The position numbers and the translations under genes are program-made. From NCBI GenBank assembly GCA_035762345.1, contig DASTPE010000114.1:1-64000 (forward strand): 64,000 nucleotides of DNA, written 5' to 3'. Shown piece after piece: positions 1 to 7,936 of the stretch. How positions within the stretch are numbered: the first letter of the stretch is position 1; each line of letters opens with the position of its first letter. The stretch is from SCGC-AG-212-J23 sp035762345. Its GTDB lineage: Bacteria > Pseudomonadota > Gammaproteobacteria > Burkholderiales > SG8-39. The notes beneath the pieces are model-generated. The model was not told the origin of the DNA, searched no databases, and saw only the letters and a list, made by a program, of their open reading frames with translations.

Positions 1-678
1 GCCGCCTTTCGTATATCGTGTACGCACCCCCGGCCTCTTCCAGAGGATCTCATCGCCCTCGATTCGCCCACTGGCCTACGACTTCTCGCTGAAGCGGCAT
101 TTGTCGCCAATTACAACAGGCTTAGTGGAAATTTCGAATCACAATCCCACCCAGCGTTTTGTGGAGTGGCGAGCTGTGTAGTGGTCCTGAATGCGTTGCG
201 CGACTCGCTTCCCCGTCTTACGCAATCCACGTTCTTCACGCGGGGAACCGGGGAAGAGCAAGTTCGCGGCTGGCTCAGGACGATGCTCCTCAGGATCACG
301 TTCCCGGGGATGCCGTTGGCGCAGCTTGCTGCTTGGCTGCGAGCACACGGCGCGGAGGCGACTGCCTTCTACGCTTCAGATGTCAGCCTCGACTCCTTTC
401 GCGCCATAGCCAGGCAAAGCTTGAGCACCGAGCGGGAGTTCATGTTGGTTAACTACCAGCGCGCCTCGCTTGGTCAGCAAGCAATGGCCCATATCTCCCC
501 TCTAGCCGCCTACCATGGCAACATGGATCGGCTTCTGGTCCTTGACGTTGCGAGATACAAATATCCTTCAGTATGGGTCCCCACCGAGCGTTTATGGAGA
601 GCGATGAACACCGTGGCGGACAAGACATCGGGAAAGACCCGCGGATTCGTGATCGTGCGCGGTGCCCGCTTCGGATGA
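1..678 (+). CDS. Phytochelatin synthase-like peptidase (5' end outside window)
   Basis: The frame is open from the first base of the window and ends at 678, so the N-terminus lies upstream. The visible 225 codons match the short bacterial phytochelatin synthase fold, a papain-like clan. A catalytic Cys lies in FCGVAS (codon at 160-162), a His in AHISPLAAY (490-492) and an Asp in VLDVARYKYP (544-546), giving the Cys-His-Asp triad in the expected order. The C-terminal GKTRGFVIVRG strand is also typical. The plant-type Cys-rich C-terminal domain is absent, as in cyanobacterial and proteobacterial homologues, which mostly act as glutathione gamma-Glu-Cys hydrolases rather than full phytochelatin makers. 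A signal peptide cannot be judged because the start is missing. Confidence 0.85.
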   Translation, partial: AAFRISCTHPRPLPEDLIALDSPTGLRLLAEAAFVANYNRLSGNFESQSHPAFCGVASCVVVLNALRDSLPRLTQSTFFTRGTGEEQVRGWLRTMLLRITFPGMPLAQLAAWLRAHGAEATAFYASDVSLDSFRAIARQSLSTEREFMLVNYQRASLGQQAMAHISPLAAYHGNMDRLLVLDVARYKYPSVWVPTERLWRAMNTVADKTSGKTRGFVIVRGARFG

Positions 679-798
679 TTCAGCAGTCGGTGGAGTTTGC
701 TTGACCATCTTAGCTGCGCTGGCAAGAAAGTACATGTTGAGCGAAGCCGGTTGCGAGGACAGTATTGCCGCACGTTAGTGGCGCCCGGTGGCACGGTT

Positions 799-1138
799 TT
801 ACCTGGACAACGGGCCCCCTAGAGCGCATAAACCTCGGCGCCGATTGGTCGGAGAAGCGGCTTCAAGAATCTCGGGATAATGGTCAACTACCTCTACGAT
901 CTTGCTGCCGTCGAATCCAACCATGAGCTTGAACGCCGCCGCTTTGCGTAGCTTGGCCGGATCGAGCTCGCAGATGTAGATGGGGGGTGCGCACACCGCC
1001 GGCGTCGATCCAGCCGAGTACCGCCCTGGGTCGGCCGCGCACGAATACCAGCTCGGAGACGCGTCGGAACGTCGAGTCGCCGGCGCGGTGGCGGTGAATT
1101 ACCTTTAGGCCGAGGCGGCCTTTGCTGCGGTTGCGCAT
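799..1138 (-). pseudogene. Small conserved-looking protein split by a C6 homopolymer frameshift
   Basis: On the minus strand one frame from ATG 1138 reads a basic N-terminus and then VSELVFVRGRPRAVLGWID followed by GGVRTP. The message then continues as PIYICELDPAKLRK in the next frame, down to a stop at 799. The switch falls at a run of six C (minus strand) near 982-987; five C would join the two halves into one protein. I do not recognise the family. The smooth continuation from VRTP to PIYICELDP is what suggests a single disrupted gene rather than two chance frames. It could be a genuine pseudogene or a homopolymer sequencing error. Bases 679-798 hold nothing I can identify. Confidence 0.45.
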
Positions 1139-1248
1139 GGGCCGGGAGCAAAGACAAGCGCATGCAGGCTTTGTGCCGGTCAAGCTAAACGCGACAAAGC
1201 CCGCCACCAGGCTCGGCGTTGATTTATAGTTTGCGCTGGGGGGAGAGG

Positions 1249-1956
1249 ATGGCCGCTGTGCAGTCGAAGTCGATGCTGCTCGGCCTGCAGAAGATCGAGC
1301 TCTTCAAGGGCCTTGACAGCTACAGTTTGCGCGACATCGCAGCGCAATGCAGATGGATCCGCTGCAGCCGCAATGAGTACGTCATGCGCCGGGGCGACCT
1401 CGGCTGCGAGGTCCATTTCGTAGTCGCAGGGTCGCTGCGCATTACCGCGGCGGCGGGACGCGGGCGGCGCATTATCTTTCATGACATCGGCGCGGGTGAC
1501 ATATTCGGCGAGCACTCCGCCCTCGATGGCTATGAGCGCCTAGCCGACGTTCGCGCGCTGCGCGAGTCGCTCATCGCCTTCATGCCGGGCGAAGTGTTCC
1601 GCTCGATCGTTGCCAGCCACGGTTCGGTGCGCGAGCGGCTGCTGCAGCGACTTGCCCGCTCGGCGCGCGAGCTCACCGAGCGCCTGCTCGAGCTCGGCGC
1701 GCAGCCTGTGCCGCGGCGCATCCGGATCGAACTCCTGCGTCTCGCGCGCACTGCCGGCGTGGACGCCAACTGCTCCCGCCTCGACCCCGCACCGACACAT
1801 TCCGAGGTTGCCAGCCGCGTAGGCACTGCGCGCGAGCAGGTGACGCGCGAGCTGTCCCGCCTGGCGCGGCAAGGCGTACTCGAGCGCGCAGGCCGGACCC
1901 TAGTGCTGCGGGACGTGGCCGCGCTCGAGTTTCTTGCTGCGCATCGAGGATCATGA
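1249..1956 (+). CDS. Crp/Fnr-family transcriptional regulator
   Basis: A 235-residue protein with an N-terminal cyclic-nucleotide-binding-type beta roll (about residues 15-125, with the GDIFGEHSAL turn), a long dimer helix (about 125-155) and a C-terminal winged helix-turn-helix (THSEVASRVGTAREQVTRELSRL). The start chosen is ATG 1249, because GGGGAGAGG sits just upstream; an in-frame TTG at 1219 is possible. No Fnr-type N-terminal Cys cluster is seen, so an oxygen-sensing iron-sulfur role is unlikely. The signal molecule is unknown. Its stop overlaps the next gene's start (ATGA), implying translational coupling to a response regulator. Confidence 0.85.
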   Translation: MAAVQSKSMLLGLQKIELFKGLDSYSLRDIAAQCRWIRCSRNEYVMRRGDLGCEVHFVVAGSLRITAAAGRGRRIIFHDIGAGDIFGEHSALDGYERLADVRALRESLIAFMPGEVFRSIVASHGSVRERLLQRLARSARELTERLLELGAQPVPRRIRIELLRLARTAGVDANCSRLDPAPTHSEVASRVGTAREQVTRELSRLARQGVLERAGRTLVLRDVAALEFLAAHRGS

Positions 1957-2354
1957 TCCTGCTCGTGGAGGACGACGCCGCCGACGCAGAGCGCACGTTG
2001 CACGCGCTGTGCGAAGCGAGCGCCGGCAGCCACGTGCATTGGGTAAAGAATGGCGCCGAGGCGCTCGACTTCCTGTTTTGCGGCGGCGCGTATGCCGAGC
2101 GCGACCCCGGTGATGCGCCGCGCTTCGTGCTACTCGACATCAAGATGCCGAAGATCGACGGCATCGAGGTCTTGCGGCGCATGAAAGGCTCGCAGCTGCG
2201 TGCGATCCCGGTGGTGGTGATGACCACTTCAAGCGAGGAGCGCGATGTGCTCGAAAGCTATCGCCTGGGCGTTGACGCCTACGTCGTGAAGCCGGTCCAC
2301 GCGCACGCGCTGCGCGCCGCCGTGTCGCGGCTCGGCTTGGCGCCGGGAAGGTGA
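1953..2354 (+). CDS. Single-domain response regulator (Rcp/CheY type)
   Basis: A 133-residue stand-alone receiver domain with no output domain. The acidic pocket is E6-D7-D8, the phosphoacceptor is D62 in VLLDIKMPKIDG, the conserved Thr lies in VVMTTSS, and K113 lies in YVVKPV. The insert CGGAYAERDPGDAP before the phosphoacceptor strand is typical of Rcp1-like receivers that partner with phytochrome or hybrid histidine kinases. It overlaps the upstream Crp-family gene by 4 bases. No cognate kinase lies next to it; the AlgZ kinase 7 kb away has its own partner. Output is probably protein-protein, possibly on the coupled Crp-type regulator (inference). Confidence 0.85.
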   Translation: MILLVEDDAADAERTLHALCEASAGSHVHWVKNGAEALDFLFCGGAYAERDPGDAPRFVLLDIKMPKIDGIEVLRRMKGSQLRAIPVVVMTTSSEERDVLESYRLGVDAYVVKPVHAHALRAAVSRLGLAPGR

Positions 2355-2363
2355 AAAGCCTCG

Positions 2364-2369
2364 TATAAT
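2364..2369 (+). promoter_or_regulatory. Candidate -10 element upstream of hemA
   Basis: A perfect TATAAT lies 7 bases before the proposed TTG start of hemA. No good -35 at 16-18 bases is visible; TTGGCG at 2337-2342 gives a 21-base spacer. If used, the transcript would be nearly leaderless. Low to moderate support. Confidence 0.35.
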
Positions 2370-2376
2370 CGCGGCC

Positions 2377-3594
2377 TTGGGCGCATCGCTGTTCACTCTG
2401 GGCTTGAATTACCAGACCGCGCCGCTCGCTGTGCGGGAGCGCGTGGTGTTCCACGTCGAGCGCCTCCATGAGGCGCTCTCGGAGCTAAAGCGGGGCCTGG
2501 TGCGCGAAGCGGCGATTCTCTCGACCTGCAACCGTACCGAGGTGTATGTCTCGGCGGACGACAAGCCGGCCGAGCTCGCGTGCTGGTTCGCGCAGTACCA
2601 CCACCTCGCACCCGATGCGCTGCAGCCCTACCTCTACACGCTGCCCCGCGAGCAGGCGGTGCGCCACGCGTTCCGCGTCGCCTCGGGGCTGGACTCGATG
2701 GTCATCGGCGAGCCCCAGATCCTAGGCCAGATGAAAGAGGCGGCGCGCGCCGCCGAGGCGGCCGGCACGCTCGGCAGCCTGCTGCACCGCCTTTTCCAGC
2801 GCTCGTTCGCGGTGGCGAAGGAAGTTCGTTCGACCACGCACATCGGCGCGGCGAGCGTGTCGATGGCAGCCGCGGCGGTCAAGCTGGCGGCACGCATCTT
2901 TCCCAGCCTCAAGGATCAAAGCGTGCTTCTAATTGGCGCTGGCGAGATGATCGAGCTGACCGCAACCCACTTTGCGGCGCAAGCACCGGCGCGTATTACG
3001 GTCGCCAATCGCACCCTCGAGCGCGCCGAGCGTCTGGCGACTCGCTTCAACGCGCACGCTATCGAGCTGCGCTCGCTCGGCGGGCGGCTGCACGAATACG
3101 ACATCGTGGTGTCGTGCACGGCATCGTCGCTGCCGATTCTCGGCAAGGGGCTGGTCGAGCGCGCGCTGCGCGCGCGCCGTCGGCGGCCGATGTTCATGGT
3201 GGATCTCGCCGTGCCGCGCGACATCGAGCAGGAGGCGGGCGAGCTGGATGACGTTTTCCTCTACACCGTGGACGACCTGGCCAGCATCGTAAGTACGAAC
3301 CTCGACGCGCGCCGCTCGGCGCTCGAACAGGCTGAGGCCATCATTGATGCCCAGGTCGGGCAGTTCATGCATTGGATGCGGTTGCGCGAGGGCGTTCCGC
3401 TGATCCGTGCGCTGCGCGACGAGGCGGACGCGACCCGGCGCGACGAGCTTGAGCGCGCGCTGAAGGCGCTCCAGCGCGGCCAGGACCCGGCGCAGGTGCT
3501 GGAGGCGCTGTCGCGGAAGCTCACCAACAAGCTGATGCACGGTCCTACGCAGGCGCTGTCCGAGACGCTCGCGCGCCTGAACCGACCGAAGTGA
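2377..3594 (+). CDS. hemA: Glutamyl-tRNA reductase
   Basis: Catalyses NADPH-dependent reduction of glutamyl-tRNA to glutamate-1-semialdehyde, the first committed step of C5-pathway haem synthesis. The 405-residue length is normal. Visible marks are the N-terminal GLNYQTAPLAVRE motif, the nucleophilic Cys51 in LSTCNRTEVY, the GLDSMVIGEPQILGQMKEA segment, a Rossmann GAGEMIELT loop, and the C-terminal dimerisation helices. The start is TTG 2377, placed by the conserved LFTLGLN beginning; there is no closer ATG or GTG. It heads the hemA-prfA-prmC-grxD run common in betaproteobacteria and is separated from the response regulator by only 22 bases. Confidence 0.97.
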   Translation: MGASLFTLGLNYQTAPLAVRERVVFHVERLHEALSELKRGLVREAAILSTCNRTEVYVSADDKPAELACWFAQYHHLAPDALQPYLYTLPREQAVRHAFRVASGLDSMVIGEPQILGQMKEAARAAEAAGTLGSLLHRLFQRSFAVAKEVRSTTHIGAASVSMAAAAVKLAARIFPSLKDQSVLLIGAGEMIELTATHFAAQAPARITVANRTLERAERLATRFNAHAIELRSLGGRLHEYDIVVSCTASSLPILGKGLVERALRARRRRPMFMVDLAVPRDIEQEAGELDDVFLYTVDDLASIVSTNLDARRSALEQAEAIIDAQVGQFMHWMRLREGVPLIRALRDEADATRRDELERALKALQRGQDPAQVLEALSRKLTNKLMHGPTQALSETLARLNRPK

Positions 3595-3604
3595 GTCGGC
3601 CACG

Positions 3605-4690
3605 GTGAATCCCCGCTTGCGCGCCAAGCTGGACGGCATGGTCGGCCGCCTGAGCGAGCTCGATCGCCTGCTCGCAGCAGAAAACGCGACCCGCGACCTC
3701 GAGCAGTTCAAGCGCCTCTCGCGCGAGCACGCCGAGGTCTCCTCGGTCGTTTCTCTTTTCAACGCCTACCTGCAAGTGGAGCGCGACGCGGGCGAGGCGC
3801 GCGAGCTCGCCGCCGATCCGGCGATGAAGGCCTACGCCGAGGAGGAACTGAAGAAGTCGCGCGCGGCAATGGGGCGCCTTGAGGGCGACCTGCAGACGGC
3901 CCTGCTGCCGAAGGACCCGAATGACGAGCGCAATCTCTTCATCGAGGTGCGCGCCGGCACCGGTGGCGATGAATCGGCGCTCTTCGCCGGCGATCTTTTC
4001 CGCATGTATACGCGCTACGCCGAGCGCCAGGGCTGGCAGGTCGAGTTGATCTCCGAGAGCCCCTCCGAGCTCGGCGGTTACAAGGAGGTCATCGCGCGCA
4101 TTGCCGGCCAGGGCGCTTTCTCCAGGCTCAAGTTCGAGTCGGGCGGCCACCGTGTGCAGCGCGTTCCCAAGACCGAGGCGCAAGGGCGCATTCACACCTC
4201 GGCCTGCACCGTTGCGGTGTTGCCGGAGGCCGACATGATCGACGATGTCGTGCTCAACCCGGCCGAGCTTCGCATCGACACCTTCCGTGCCTCGGGTGCC
4301 GGTGGCCAGCACGTCAATAAGACCGAATCGGCTATCCGCGTTACGCACCTGCCGACGGGCATCGTGGTCGAATGCCAGGACTCGCGCTCGCAGCACAAAA
4401 ACCGCGAGAAGGCGCTCTCCGTACTAGCGGCGCGCATCCGCGACAAGCAGGAGCGCGAGCAGCAGCAGAAGATGGCCTCGACACGCAAATCCCTGATCGG
4501 CTCGGGCGATCGCTCGGAGCGCATCCGCACCTACAACTTTCCCCAGGGGCGGGTGACCGACCACCGGATCAATCTCACTCTTTACAAGATCGACCGCATC
4601 ATGGACGGCGAGCTCGAGGAAATCATCGATGCGCTCGCGCACGAGCACCAGGCCGAGCAGCTCGCGAGCCTTACCGAAGAAGCGGCTTGA
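3605..4690 (+). CDS. prfA: Peptide chain release factor 1
   Basis: Reads UAA/UAG stop codons and triggers peptide release on the ribosome. The 361-residue protein has the domain with the RVPKTE codon-recognition loop (about 187-191) and the catalytic GGQ at 233-235 in GAGGQHVNKTES. The C-terminal SGDRSERIRTYNFPQGRVTDHR signature is intact. The start is GTG 3605, 10 bases after hemA. Its stop overlaps the start of prmC, the methyltransferase that modifies the GGQ glutamine, so producer and modifier are translationally linked. Confidence 0.97.
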   Translation: MNPRLRAKLDGMVGRLSELDRLLAAENATRDLEQFKRLSREHAEVSSVVSLFNAYLQVERDAGEARELAADPAMKAYAEEELKKSRAAMGRLEGDLQTALLPKDPNDERNLFIEVRAGTGGDESALFAGDLFRMYTRYAERQGWQVELISESPSELGGYKEVIARIAGQGAFSRLKFESGGHRVQRVPKTEAQGRIHTSACTVAVLPEADMIDDVVLNPAELRIDTFRASGAGGQHVNKTESAIRVTHLPTGIVVECQDSRSQHKNREKALSVLAARIRDKQEREQQQKMASTRKSLIGSGDRSERIRTYNFPQGRVTDHRINLTLYKIDRIMDGELEEIIDALAHEHQAEQLASLTEEAA

Positions 4691-5475
4691 CCCTCGAGGA
4701 GGCTCTACGCGCGAGCGGCGTCGACCCTCGCGAAGCGCGGCTGCTTCTCGCCGCCGCGGTCGGATTTTCCGAGGCGAGCGTGCTTGCTTTTCCTGAACGG
4801 GAATTGCCGGCGGGCATTGAAAAATCCTTTCTTGAGATGGCGACCCGTCGGCGCGCCGGCGAGCCAGTCGCATACATCCTCGGCCGCAAGGAGTTCTACG
4901 GCATCGAGGTCGCGGTCAACCCGGCCGTCCTGATTCCGCGCCCGGAGACCGAGCTCCTGGTGGACCTGGCAATGGAAAGGGAATTCTCGGCCGCCGCGGA
5001 TCTCGGCACGGGCTGCGGCGCGGTCGCCCTCGCCTTGAAGAAGCGCCGTCCGCGCGCACGGGTGGTCGCGGTGGACGCGAGTGCCGCCGCGCTCGCGGTC
5101 GCAAGGCGCAACGCAGCGAAACACGGCCTCGATATCGATTACCGGCATGGCCGCTGGCTCGAGCCGCTCGGGGCCGAGCGCTTTGATCTCATCGTCTCGA
5201 ACCCCCCGTACATCGCCGAAGGGGACCCGCATCTCGCCGAGCTTTGCTTCGAGCCCGCGGGCGCGCTGGTGGCGGGCCCGGATGGCCTCGACGCAATCAG
5301 GGAAATAGCGCACGGCGCCGCGGCGCACCTAGCGCCGGGCGGATCGCTCTTGCTCGAGCACGGCATGGGCCAGGACCGGGCCGTGCGTGAGCTATTGTCA
5401 GCGGCTGGCCTTGAAAGCGTGACGAGCTGGCCCGATCTTGCGGGAATCCCGCGGGTGAGCGGCGGAACGCGATAA
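4687..5475 (+). CDS. prmC: Release factor glutamine N5-methyltransferase
   Basis: Methylates the GGQ glutamine of RF1/RF2 using SAM. The 262-residue protein has an N-terminal helical substrate domain (EALRASGVDPREARLLL), the YILGRKEFYGIEVAV linker, the SAM loop ADLGTGCGAVALAL (about 104-117) and the catalytic NPPY at 172-175. The start is TTG 4687, overlapping the prfA stop by 4 bases (TTGA). That places the conserved helix correctly, and there is no usable ATG nearby. Confidence 0.95.
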   Translation: MTLEEALRASGVDPREARLLLAAAVGFSEASVLAFPERELPAGIEKSFLEMATRRRAGEPVAYILGRKEFYGIEVAVNPAVLIPRPETELLVDLAMEREFSAAADLGTGCGAVALALKKRRPRARVVAVDASAAALAVARRNAAKHGLDIDYRHGRWLEPLGAERFDLIVSNPPYIAEGDPHLAELCFEPAGALVAGPDGLDAIREIAHGAAAHLAPGGSLLLEHGMGQDRAVRELLSAAGLESVTSWPDLAGIPRVSGGTR

Positions 5476-5484
5476 AATCGCACC

Positions 5485-5802
5485 ATGGACACTCAAGAGA
5501 AAATCAAGCAGCAGGTCACCGGCAACCGCGTCGTGCTCTATATGAAGGGCACGCCGCAGTTTCCCCAGTGCGGCTTTTCGGCGCTCGCCGTGCAGGTGCT
5601 GAACGCCTGCGGCGTGAAGGACTTCCACAGCGTCAACGTGCTCGCCGACCAGGAGATCCGCGAAGGCATCAAGCAGTACGCCAACTGGCCCACGATTCCC
5701 CAGCTCTACGTGAACGGCGAGTTCGTCGGCGGCTCGGACATCATGCGCGAGATGTACCAGTCGGGTGAGCTGCAGAAGCTTCTAGAGACCGAGAAGGCGT
5801 AA
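5485..5802 (+). CDS. grxD: Monothiol glutaredoxin, Grx4 type
   Basis: A 105-residue protein with the monothiol CGFS active site (Cys29) preceded by YMKGTPQFPQ, plus the glutathione-binding WPTIPQLYVNGEFVGGSDI segment. This family carries and delivers [2Fe-2S] clusters, often with BolA partners, rather than acting as a general reductase. The start is ATG 5485, 9 bases after prmC. It ends the hemA operon. Its 3' end overlaps the convergent fructosamine-kinase-like gene by 21 bases. Confidence 0.96.
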   Translation: MDTQEKIKQQVTGNRVVLYMKGTPQFPQCGFSALAVQVLNACGVKDFHSVNVLADQEIREGIKQYANWPTIPQLYVNGEFVGGSDIMREMYQSGELQKLLETEKA

Positions 5803-6570
5803 GCACGACCTGACCTGCCCGAGATAGCCGCCGCCGAACAGGTTCAGGTGATTGAGCAGGTGATACAGGTTATAGAGAGATTTCCGCTTCTCGTAACCTT
5901 CGGCCAGCGGAAAAGCTTCATCGTAAGCCTTGTAGAACTCGCGCGAGAATCCACCGAATAGCTCGGTCATTGCGAGGTCCGCCTCGCGGTCGCCGTAGTA
6001 CACCGCAGGATCGAACACCACGGGCCCGCTCTGCGAAAAGCCCACGTTCCCACTCCACAGGTCACCATGCAGCAGCGAAGGCTGCGGCTTATGGTTGTCC
6101 AGCCAATGATCGAGCGCACCGAGATCGACGTCGAGGCCAGCCATCTCGAGCTGCGGCCGCATCCGGCGCTCGCGCCAGAACTGGCCCCAGTCGTCGCACC
6201 AGGCGTTGTTCTGGAGCGTCGAGCCGATGTAGTTGTGGCGAGCCCAGCCGAAGTGCGCCGCCGGTTGTCGATGCGCTCTGGCGAGCATGCGAGCAAGGGC
6301 GGCAAAGTCGCCCGGGCGCTGGAGCTCAAGGTACTCGAGTAGCAGGTACGCCTCGCCGCCGGCGACGCCCTGCGCAAGAGGCTCAGGAGCGCGCAGTCCG
6401 GCGTCACGCAGTGCGAGCAGCCCCTGCGCTTCGGCGGCGAATATGTCCTGCCTGTCGGCTGAGTTGGTCTTTAGAAAACAGCGCTTGCCGCCGATCACGA
6501 CAGCATAACTACGATGAATGCAGCCCCCGGATGCGCGCAGCGCCGATTCGATGCGAAGCTCCTGCCGCAG
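5782..6570 (-). CDS. Fructosamine kinase / ketosamine-3-kinase family protein
   Basis: A kinase-fold protein of the fructosamine-3-kinase family, which phosphorylates sugar adducts on amines (deglycation). Visible marks are SGGCIHRSYAVVIGGKRCFLKT (nucleotide-binding Lys), LLHGDLWSGNVGF (catalytic Asp) and VVFDPAVYYGDREADLAM (metal-binding Asp). The 3' end is certain. The 5' end is not: no ATG, GTG or TTG lies between the upstream kinase stop (6579-6581) and the conserved SGGCIHR motif. The coordinate given uses a CTG; the alternative is a start upstream inside the kinase gene. It is probably co-transcribed with that kinase. Confidence 0.8.
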   Translation of the reverse strand: MRQELRIESALRASGGCIHRSYAVVIGGKRCFLKTNSADRQDIFAAEAQGLLALRDAGLRAPEPLAQGVAGGEAYLLLEYLELQRPGDFAALARMLARAHRQPAAHFGWARHNYIGSTLQNNAWCDDWGQFWRERRMRPQLEMAGLDVDLGALDHWLDNHKPQPSLLHGDLWSGNVGFSQSGPVVFDPAVYYGDREADLAMTELFGGFSREFYKAYDEAFPLAEGYEKRKSLYNLYHLLNHLNLFGGGYLGQVRSCLRLLGL

Positions 6571-6578
6571 CGCTGCAC

Positions 6579-7856
6579 CTAGCCCGATGTGAGCCTCATG
6601 TTGGCCAGGTTGAGCCGCTCGACCAGGATGCTGACGAACGCGCGGTCGAAGTGCGCGCGGCAACCGACCGAGGCGCGTTCGAGCTCGGTGGTGGGCACGC
6701 GCACGATGTGTGCGTCCGTCGAAGCGGTCACGGTCGCGCCGCGCTCGCGCCGCTCGGCCGAGAGGTACGCCATCTCGCCGAAGCATTCGCCAGGGCCGAG
6801 TACGCTGATGAGCTTGTGGTTCTTCGTCACGCGGGCTTCGCCCTCGAGGAGCACGCAGAAGAAGTCGCCCGGCTCGCCCTCGCGCACGATCTCCGTGCCT
6901 ACCTTTACGCGCTGCCACTGTCCGATCCTCACCACTTCCCAAAGCTCCGCCTCGGCAAAGCGCTTGAAAAAGCCGAGCGCGCGTAATGCTGCGAACTTGT
7001 CGGCCTCACCCAAGCTCTCGCGGCGGGCGGGGCCGGAGGCGCTGCGCAAAGCTCCGACCAGATCGTCGGCGAACTCGTCGCCGCTTTGGTAGCGCGCCGC
7101 CGCGTCCTTTTGCATCGCGCGGCGCACGATGCGGTCGAGCGCCTCCGGCACGCCGCGCAGGTGCGACGAAGGCGGCGCCGGTTCTTGCTGGGTGATCTGA
7201 TAGATGATGCTGAACTTGTTCGAGCCCTGGAACGGCAGCTTGCCGCAAAGCATCTGGTACATGACCACGCCGAGCGAGTACAGGTCGGTGCGGTGATCGA
7301 CGAGCTCCTCACGGATCTGCTCGGGCGACATGTACGCCGGCGAACCGACCCCGGTAATCTGCGTCGTCTCGGCGCTTACGTTGAGCGCCAGGCCGAAATC
7401 GCCGATTCGCACGTCCGTGGGCGCGGCGGCGTAGAGCAGGTTGCCCGGCTTGATGTCGCGATGGGTCACGCCCTGCATGTGCGCGTACGACAGCGCACGC
7501 GCGCACTTGAAGATGATCTCCATGGTCTGCTCGATCGGCAGCAGGGTGTCGGAGCCGCAGAAGCGCTCCATGGTGCCTCCCGGGACGTACTCCACGACGA
7601 TGTAGCCAGAGTCCTCGCCGATACCGGCGTCATAGATCTGCGCGATGTGCGGGTGGTCGAGCTTGCCGGCGAGCGACGCCTCGGTGAAGAAGAGCTTCCG
7701 GAAGAGCCGGCCGCGCGCCGGGTCACGCAGCGATTCGGGGAAAATCCGCTTCACCGCGACCTGGCGGCCGCGGAACGGATCCTGACATAGGAACACCTCC
7801 GAGGTCGCGCCCTCGCCGAGCTTGCGGATTACCGGGTAGTTGGCGACGTGCTCCAA
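6579..7856 (-). CDS. Ser/Thr protein kinase fused to a C-terminal cyclic-nucleotide-binding domain
   Basis: A 425-residue two-domain protein. Residues about 1-270 form a eukaryotic-like kinase: glycine loop LGEGATSEVFL, Lys36 in VAVKRI, catalytic HRDIKPGN, DFG in IGDFGLAL, activation segment GVGSPAYMSPEQ and DLYSLGVVMYQML. Residues about 300-415 form a Crp-type nucleotide-binding roll with GEPGDFFCVLLEG and GPGECFGEMAYLS, including the phosphate-loop Glu and a downstream Arg. The layout suggests kinase activity gated by cAMP or cGMP, like eukaryotic PKG with the domain order reversed (inference). There is no membrane segment. The start is TTG 7856. Targets are unknown. Confidence 0.9.
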   Translation of the reverse strand: MEHVANYPVIRKLGEGATSEVFLCQDPFRGRQVAVKRIFPESLRDPARGRLFRKLFFTEASLAGKLDHPHIAQIYDAGIGEDSGYIVVEYVPGGTMERFCGSDTLLPIEQTMEIIFKCARALSYAHMQGVTHRDIKPGNLLYAAAPTDVRIGDFGLALNVSAETTQITGVGSPAYMSPEQIREELVDHRTDLYSLGVVMYQMLCGKLPFQGSNKFSIIYQITQQEPAPPSSHLRGVPEALDRIVRRAMQKDAAARYQSGDEFADDLVGALRSASGPARRESLGEADKFAALRALGFFKRFAEAELWEVVRIGQWQRVKVGTEIVREGEPGDFFCVLLEGEARVTKNHKLISVLGPGECFGEMAYLSAERRERGATVTASTDAHIVRVPTTELERASVGCRAHFDRAFVSILVERLNLANMRLTSG

Positions 7857-7858
7857 GC

Positions 7859-7936
7859 GCCGGAACAGTACTTCTCGAGCCTGCCCCCGTCGACGTACTG
7901 CATCACGATGTGATGCAGGTTTCCCCCGTCATCGCC
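7859..7936 (-). pseudogene. Fragment of a second, related protein kinase
   Basis: In the gap between argH and the intact kinase, one minus-strand frame reads HHIVMQYVDGGRLEKYCSG. This lines up with the kinase hinge region of the neighbour (YIVVEYVPGGTMERFCGS). Only about 26 codons are kinase-like; what follows is a different frame of the intact kinase's start. The simplest reading is a leftover from a tandem kinase copy that was deleted. It is short, so chance resemblance cannot be excluded. Confidence 0.4.

Noticed and set aside
4372..4686. Upstream extension of prmC into prfA
   Set aside because: The extension is a shadow of prfA; the PrmC family begins at the EEALRAS helix, matched by TTG 4687.
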